From positions 1 through 9,853 of the forward strand of contig JAFREV010000085.1 of the NCBI GenBank assembly GCA_017434685.1: a stretch of 9,853 nt of DNA. The letters are read 5' to 3'. Origin of the DNA: Mogibacterium sp. GTDB lineage: Bacteria; Bacillota; Clostridia; Peptostreptococcales; Anaerovoracaceae. Each line of letters begins with the position of its first letter. Positions within the stretch are counted from its first letter, which is position 1. A program made the translations under genes and the position numbers. This document shows, one piece after another, positions 6,195 to 9,853 of this stretch. The notes under the pieces are model-generated. The model saw nothing but the letters and a program-made list of their open reading frames with translations, ran no database searches and was not told where the DNA came from.

Positions 6195-7811
6195 TTAGAA
6201 TCCCATATACACGAAATCTGCTGCGTCATAACCGGAACCGTATTTGCCGAACAAGAGAATCGACATGATGCCGATGAATATAGCGAGCCACTGAATAATG
6301 GCGTGTCTTCTGTTCAGAAGGTCTCCCGGAGCTTCGAGGTCGGTCTTTTCGAGCCTGATGCTGAAATAGAACATTATCATCAGTCCGTATGCAAGGATGA
6401 GCAGGTCAGCTATGTGCAGACCTACATCGCGAAGTTGCTCGAGTGAGAGCATTCCGCTGATATCCAAAACGGATCTCTTCATCATATCCATGGCTCCTCT
6501 GAAGTCAGGGGCGATATCGAAGTAATATCCTATCAGGACGATAACGAAGGTCCTGATCATCTGGAAGAGTTTCCAGAATGCGGACTCGGTGCGAATGCGC
6601 AGTGTTTTAAGAGCCGCTTCATAAACCGGTCCCATAAGAGCGGAGAATGCGATGACCGCACCGTTCCAGATACCGAAGCCTATATAGCGGCTGTTGGCAC
6701 CGTGCCATATTCCGATAAGCAGGAAGACGATAAATGATGCCATCGCCGTAGGCAGAACCTTAGCTATGTGTTTGCCGGCCGCAGTCTTACCGAATCCGGA
6801 CTTGCCGATTTTAGTTCCCGAACCGAGGAACAGCGGTGAGACGGCGAGGGAGTAGAAAACGTATTTCTTCATCCATGCACCCAGCGTGATATGCCAGCGT
6901 CTCCAATATTCTCCGATCGATTTGGAGAAGTACGGCTGCCTGAAGTTGAGTTCGAGATCTATTCCGAGAATCTTGGCAATTCCCCTGGCTATATCTATTC
7001 CGCCCGAGAAGTCCGCATATAACTGAAGAGCGTACAGCAATACGGAGAAGAAGATCATCTCTCCGCGGTATGCCGTATAATCTCCGGATATTTGGTTTAT
7101 GGTGTTTACTGCCCTGTCGGCAATTATGAGTTTCTTGAATAATCCCCACAAAATGAGCTCAGCGCCGAGTTTAAATCTTACCCACTCCGCTTTGTGATGA
7201 GCGAAGAGCTGGCCTCCGAGGTGCTCAAATGTGCTTATAGGACCCTGAACGATCTGCGGGAAGAATGACACGAAGAGCGCGAACTTGAAGAAGTTCTTTT
7301 CGACATCAACTGTCCCGCGGTAGACGTCTATCAGGCATCCCGTGGCCTGGAATGTATAGAAGGATATTCCGAGAGGCAGCAATAGGCTGATGATCTGTCC
7401 GTCTGCGGGAGCCTTGCCTACGAGATTGAGCAGTCCGCCTGCCAGGAAATTGAAATACTTAAGCAGGAAGAGTATGCCGAAATTAAGTATGAGAGTCGCT
7501 GCAAGTATGGCTTTTTTCCTGCTCTCAACACCCTTCTTAAAAGAACTCTTCTCTTCCTTTGACCAGTTTGCTTTGTTGGCCTTGAATGTCGCCCTGGCCT
7601 TGGTCGTAATCGAGTCCATGGCCTTGGTCGCGAGATATATGGTTATCGTCGTAAAGAGTATGAATGCCGTGTATTTATAACTGTTATAGACATAGAAAAA
7701 ATAGCTTGCTGCAAGCAGTACTACCCACTGATATTTGCCGAGCGGAAGTACGTAGTAAGCTATTATCGTGATCGCTACAAATAGTGCGAATAAAAGAGAA
7801 GTAAAAGTCAT
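6195..7811 (-). CDS. MBOAT family membrane O-acyltransferase (AlgI/DltB-like)
   Basis: Read from ATG 7811, a 538-residue polytopic protein. Family landmarks in order: 'LPLGISFYTFQ' (about 145-155), 'FFPQIVQGP' (about 183-191), 'YADFSGG' (265-271), 'NFRQPYFSKS' (289-298), 'YWRRWHITLG' (302-311) with H307, and 'GIWHGAN' (367-373) with the conserved catalytic H370. MBOAT proteins of this branch move an acyl (usually acetyl) group from a cytoplasmic donor to an extracytoplasmic partner. A lysine-rich loop at about 67-98 is probably cytoplasmic. The frame is open to a TTG at 7853, but AAGGAG lies just before the ATG at 7811 and the protein then begins with the hydrophobic start usual for AlgI homologues, so 7811 is preferred. 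It heads an operon with the SGNH-like gene and is preceded by a good promoter. AlgI- and DltB-like proteins cannot be told apart safely here; absence of other dlt genes favours O-acetylation. Confidence 0.9.
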   Translation of the reverse strand: MTFTSLLFALFVAITIIAYYVLPLGKYQWVVLLAASYFFYVYNSYKYTAFILFTTITIYLATKAMDSITTKARATFKANKANWSKEEKSSFKKGVESRKKAILAATLILNFGILFLLKYFNFLAGGLLNLVGKAPADGQIISLLLPLGISFYTFQATGCLIDVYRGTVDVEKNFFKFALFVSFFPQIVQGPISTFEHLGGQLFAHHKAEWVRFKLGAELILWGLFKKLIIADRAVNTINQISGDYTAYRGEMIFFSVLLYALQLYADFSGGIDIARGIAKILGIDLELNFRQPYFSKSIGEYWRRWHITLGAWMKKYVFYSLAVSPLFLGSGTKIGKSGFGKTAAGKHIAKVLPTAMASFIVFLLIGIWHGANSRYIGFGIWNGAVIAFSALMGPVYEAALKTLRIRTESAFWKLFQMIRTFVIVLIGYYFDIAPDFRGAMDMMKRSVLDISGMLSLEQLRDVGLHIADLLILAYGLMIMFYFSIRLEKTDLEAPGDLLNRRHAIIQWLAIFIGIMSILLFGKYGSGYDAADFVYMGF

Positions 7812-7815
7812 GCTG

Positions 7816-7821
7816 CTCCTT
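7816..7821 (-). promoter_or_regulatory. Ribosome binding site of the MBOAT gene (decides start)
   Basis: On the minus strand AAGGAG lies four bases before ATG 7811. It is a near-perfect Shine-Dalgarno and it lies inside the longer open frame that begins at TTG 7853, so it argues that the extra 14 residues are not translated. Confidence 0.7.
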
Positions 7822-7843
7822 AGAAATCTGTTTTGCCGTAAGA

Positions 7844-7872
7844 ATTGTATCAAAGCCTACATAACAATTCAA
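7844..7872 (-). promoter_or_regulatory. Sigma-A-type promoter for the MBOAT-SGNH operon, extended -10
   Basis: On the minus strand TTGAAT (7872-7867) and TACAAT (7849-7844) are separated by exactly 17 bases, and TGA directly precedes the -10, giving an extended TGn element. The expected transcription start is near 7837, leaving a leader of roughly 25 bases. The -10 overlaps the alternative TTG start at 7853, which further disfavours that start. Confidence 0.6.
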
Positions 7873-7942
7873 TCCGTTGAACCAATGACCTGATTTGTTC
7901 AAGAATCGACGGGCGAATAGTTCTGTTTTCAAGATCCGAATA

Positions 7943-8007
7943 TTAACAAATGTAAATATAAATACCTATATAGATTGATTGGTTGAAAATCTTCATAGTT
8001 TTAGAAT
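7943..8007 (+). promoter_or_regulatory. Candidate promoter(s) for the secreted NlpC/P60 gene
   Basis: Two alternatives are visible in this AT-rich stretch. One is TTAACA (7943-7948) with TATATA (7967-7972) at 18-base spacing; this -10 lies inside the palindrome CTATATAG. The other is TTGGTT (7979-7984) with TAGAAT (8002-8007) at 17-base spacing. Neither is strong and the sequence does not decide between them. The divergent region 7812-8046 holds nothing else that I can identify apart from the minus-strand promoter and ribosome sites. Confidence 0.35.
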
Positions 8008-8034
8008 TATCACATAGAAACTACAGATTGATGT

Positions 8035-8038
8035 GAGG
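8035..8038 (+). promoter_or_regulatory. Ribosome binding site of the secreted NlpC/P60 gene
   Basis: GAGG lies eight bases before the ATG at 8047. It supports this start, which also gives a complete signal peptide. Confidence 0.6.
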
Positions 8039-8046
8039 TTAGAAAA

Positions 8047-9690
8047 ATGAAGACTAAGAGATTGATAAGCATATTCATGATGCTGGCAGTCGTTCTGACT
8101 ATGTGGACGCCGATGTCAGCCGTTTATGCTGCGGGCAGCAATGTTACAATCAAAGATTCCAATGCGCCGAGCAGCATAACTGTAGGAAAAGATTTCAGTG
8201 TAAAGGGTAAGATTTCATCCGATACGACCATCGCTCGCGTTGAGATCGGAGTTACGACCAAAGGCGGCGGCAAGTGGACTGCGCAGAAGTATGACAACAA
8301 GAGCGTGAACACCAAGACTTTTGATGTTTCCAAGGCAAACTCAAAACTCAAGTTCAACAACCTCAACGCAGGTTCTTACTACTACAGGATCTACGTGCAT
8401 ACAACAGACACGAAAGTGCACACGGTCGTCAACAAGAAGTTTACGGTCAAGGAAAGCAGCTCTGCAAAGCCAAAGGCGGTGAACTGCAATGCTCCGACAC
8501 AGCTGCAGAAGGGCATGGCTTACTACATCACGGGCAAGGTTACTTCATCAAAGAAGATTTCCAAGGTAACTGTCGGAGTAGTCAACAAGAAGACCGGCAA
8601 ATGGACAGCCCAGAAAAAGACTTTCACCGTAGGAGCCAAGAGCTTCAGCGTTAAAAAAGCGGACAAGTACATCAAGTTCGGAAGCCTTGCGGTAGGCAAC
8701 TACTACTACAAGATAAATGCGACAGTAGGAGGCAAATCATATACCGTGCTTAAAAAGCAGTTCAGCGTCGTAAAGCCTGAGCCTATCGAGGACAGCGGAC
8801 TTCCGCAGGCTGCGGGAAACAGCGTTAAACTGAGCAACTACACGCTTCCGTCCAAGTTCAAGGTCGGACAGAAGGTTAAAACCGTCGGTATCATAAGCTC
8901 AAAAGAGAAGATTAAGAGAGTTGAGATCGGCGTGGTGTACGCAGCAACCAATAAATGGATCTCTTATCACAAATACGACAAGTCCGGAATCAACTCCAAG
9001 ACATTCAATATCGAAAAGGCAGCGTCCAAGATCAGTTTCAATACGCTGGCAGGAGGCACATACAGATACCGCATATACGTACACACAGCAAGCGGAGTAA
9101 AAACAGTTCTCAACCACAAGTTCACGGTAACGCCGAGCGTCAAGCCAAAAGCGGCTATTAAGTGGGCTCTTAAGATTGCAGCGGATGACACGTTCTCATA
9201 CGGCAAGAAGCCGCAGACATCCAAGGTCGGGTGCTACTTCTGCGGAACGAACTGCGGACCTGTCAAGTATCGCAAGCCTAAGGGCTACGAGAAAACATAC
9301 GTATGCATGACCTTTATACATGCAGCTTACGCACACGGAGCAAAAGACCCGGAGATGCTGAAGGAGTGCAAGAAGGGCAACAACTGTATAGCCCTTGAGA
9401 ACACAAATATGACGCACTACTCATGCTGGATGAAGGTAGGACTCTGTAAAGACCTGAAGGTCAGCGACCTGCAGCCGGGCGACCTGATCGTATGGTATGC
9501 GGCAGACAACAACAACGGACACATCTCGATGTATATAGGGGGCAACGACATAGTAGACTCCACATCAAGTGCCGGTAACGTATGGGGTCCTAACGCAATT
9601 GCCGTCAGAAAGGGCAAAGCTCAGAAGTATCTCAACACAGGTGCCAAATGGCATAAGAAGAGTTACGTAATGAGGTATTGCAAACCTTAA
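8047..9690 (+). CDS. Secreted NlpC/P60-like cysteine peptidase with three N-terminal beta-rich repeats
   Basis: A 547-residue exported protein. A signal peptide with basic start and hydrophobic core (about 6-20) ends in 'AVYAAG', with cleavage likely after A28 or A29. Three related modules follow at about 32-134, 145-242 and 260-362, sharing a 'VEIGV'-type strand, a K-W pair and a G-x-Y-x-Y-x-I strand near the end; they look like beta-sandwich binding modules. Lysine-rich linkers join them. The C-terminal domain (about 369-547) has the NlpC/P60 layout: 'YVCMTF' with C420 as the likely nucleophile, 'LQPGDLIVWY' (476-485), and 'GHISMYIGG' (491-499) with H492 as the catalytic histidine. Such enzymes cleave peptidoglycan stem peptides. 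The domain also has a C-x-x-C-x-x-x-C cluster (396, 399, 403) and further cysteines at 441, 447, 460, 467 and 545, which is unusual. It is transcribed alone, between a divergent promoter region and a terminator. The exact substrate and what the repeats bind are unknown. Confidence 0.85.
   Translation: MKTKRLISIFMMLAVVLTMWTPMSAVYAAGSNVTIKDSNAPSSITVGKDFSVKGKISSDTTIARVEIGVTTKGGGKWTAQKYDNKSVNTKTFDVSKANSKLKFNNLNAGSYYYRIYVHTTDTKVHTVVNKKFTVKESSSAKPKAVNCNAPTQLQKGMAYYITGKVTSSKKISKVTVGVVNKKTGKWTAQKKTFTVGAKSFSVKKADKYIKFGSLAVGNYYYKINATVGGKSYTVLKKQFSVVKPEPIEDSGLPQAAGNSVKLSNYTLPSKFKVGQKVKTVGIISSKEKIKRVEIGVVYAATNKWISYHKYDKSGINSKTFNIEKAASKISFNTLAGGTYRYRIYVHTASGVKTVLNHKFTVTPSVKPKAAIKWALKIAADDTFSYGKKPQTSKVGCYFCGTNCGPVKYRKPKGYEKTYVCMTFIHAAYAHGAKDPEMLKECKKGNNCIALENTNMTHYSCWMKVGLCKDLKVSDLQPGDLIVWYAADNNNGHISMYIGGNDIVDSTSSAGNVWGPNAIAVRKGKAQKYLNTGAKWHKKSYVMRYCKP
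8140..8448 (+). repeat. Protein repeat 1 of the NlpC/P60 gene
   Basis: This encodes residues 32-134. It carries 'VEIGV' (65-69), 'KWTAQKYD' (76-83), 'NTKTFDVSKA' (88-97) and 'YYYRIYVHT' (111-119). It is closer to repeat 3 than to repeat 2. The repeat is visible at protein level; the DNA copies have diverged. Confidence 0.75.
8479..8772 (+). repeat. Protein repeat 2 of the NlpC/P60 gene
   Basis: This encodes residues 145-242. It has the corresponding 'VTVGVV' (174-179), 'GKWTAQKK' (184-191), 'SFSVKKADKYIKF' (199-211) and 'YYYKI' (219-223). It is the most divergent of the three and is slightly shorter, lacking the 'YVHT' segment seen in repeats 1 and 3. Confidence 0.7.
8824..9132 (+). repeat. 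Protein repeat 3 of the NlpC/P60 gene
   Basis: This encodes residues 260-362. It carries 'VEIGVV' (292-297), 'NKWISYHKYD' (302-311), 'NSKTFNIEKA' (316-325) and 'YRYRIYVHT' (339-347), nearly parallel to repeat 1. It is joined to the catalytic domain by a short proline/lysine linker. Confidence 0.75.
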
Positions 9691-9705
9691 CGGGACATAG
9701 AATGA

Positions 9706-9737
9706 AGAGGGGTCAGTCATTAAAAAATGGCCCCTCT
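9706..9737 (+). terminator. Rho-independent terminator of the NlpC/P60 gene
   Basis: AGAGGGGTCA pairs with TGGCCCCTCT to make a 10-bp stem containing one G-U wobble, with a 12-base A-rich loop. The 3' side is followed by ATTTCATT, a moderate T tract. It starts 15 bases after the stop codon. The flanking AATGA/TCATT may extend the fold. Confidence 0.75.
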
Positions 9738-9743
9738 ATTTCA

Positions 9744-9772
9744 TTGAGATTGTATAAAAAAAGTGGTACAAT
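9744..9772 (+). promoter_or_regulatory. Strong sigma-A-type promoter for the next gene, extended -10
   Basis: TTGAGA (9744-9749) and TACAAT (9767-9772) are 17 bases apart, and TGG directly precedes the -10, giving a TGn extension. Only one base departs from consensus in each hexamer. It begins six bases after the terminator stem. Transcription would start near 9779, leaving a leader of about 65 bases. Confidence 0.65.
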
Positions 9773-9784
9773 TATTCCCCTAGG

Positions 9785-9801
9785 GCAATAGGTGATATTG
9801 C
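9785..9801 (+). other. Inverted repeat in the presumed 5' leader of the downstream gene
   Basis: GCAATA and TATTGC form a perfect 6-bp stem with a 5-base loop, a few bases after the predicted transcription start. The 8-base palindrome CCCTAGGG (9778-9785) touches it on the left. Together they could be an operator or a leader hairpin; the small size means chance is also possible. Confidence 0.35.
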
Positions 9802-9833
9802 ACGAGAAAACGCAGGTTAACAGTATTTAATAA

Positions 9834-9853
9834 GAAGGATATAAGATTGAAAA
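9834..9853 (+). CDS. Probable start of a downstream gene (TTG start, truncated by window end)
   Basis: GAAGGA (9834-9839) is a good Shine-Dalgarno and a TTG codon follows at 9847 with seven bases between them, so the coding part would be 9847-9853 (TTG then AAA). The promoter and leader upstream support a gene here. Only two codons are visible, so no product can be named, and no ATG lies at suitable spacing inside the window. Confidence 0.4.

Noticed and set aside
6738..6815. 'GKSGFGKT' in the MBOAT protein fits the P-loop (Walker A) consensus.
   Set aside because: It lies in a glycine/lysine-rich loop between membrane helices with no Walker B or nucleotide-binding fold around it. Chance in a low-complexity loop is the simplest explanation.
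5031..7811. Naming the minus-strand pair dltB and dltD.
   Set aside because: Neither dltA nor dltC is adjacent and the motifs fit AlgI-type MBOAT and general SGNH partners equally well, so a gene symbol would be over-precise.
6195..7853. TTG at 7853 as the start of the MBOAT gene.
   Set aside because: A good Shine-Dalgarno precedes ATG 7811, and the predicted promoter -10 lies across the TTG region, so the longer form is unlikely to be made.

Overview
The window looks like chromosomal DNA from an anaerobic, low-to-mid-GC Gram-positive bacterium (Clostridia-like). This is inferred from the gene types (YfhO-type polymer glycosylation, MBOAT/DltD-like acylation, secreted NlpC/P60 protein), the AGGAG-type ribosome binding sites, and the absence of any outer-membrane gene. 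Species cannot be fixed from the sequence alone. All recognisable genes belong to cell-envelope assembly or remodelling. I see no tRNA, rRNA, CRISPR array, insertion sequence or phage gene.

Region 1 (1-4994, + strand) is a tightly packed operon that enters from the left. It holds the C-terminal part of a GtrB/CsbB/ArnC-like family 2 glycosyltransferase, an ATP-grasp ligase, two small four-helix SMR/EamA-like membrane proteins in tandem (ArnE/ArnF-like), and a 917-residue YfhO-type membrane protein. Genes overlap or lie within 7 bases of each other. The parts match a three-component extracytoplasmic glycosylation system: GT2 loads a sugar onto undecaprenyl phosphate, the small pair flips it, and YfhO transfers it to an envelope polymer. 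The ATP-grasp enzyme in the middle is the unexplained part and may add an acyl or aminoacyl group to the sugar or its precursor.

Region 2 (5031-7811, - strand) converges on region 1. It is a two-gene operon with an MBOAT O-acyltransferase followed by a membrane-anchored SGNH/DltD-like protein. No dltA or dltC is present in the window, so O-acetylation of an extracellular polymer is more likely than D-alanylation. A good sigma-A-type promoter with an extended -10 precedes it.

Region 3 (7812-8046) is a divergent, AT-rich promoter region. Region 4 (8047-9690, + strand) encodes a secreted protein with a signal peptide, three related beta-rich repeats and a C-terminal NlpC/P60-like cysteine peptidase domain unusually rich in cysteine, followed by a rho-independent terminator. 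Region 5 (9744-9853) holds a strong predicted promoter, a small hairpin in the presumed leader, and a Shine-Dalgarno site with a probable TTG start of a gene that runs out of the window.
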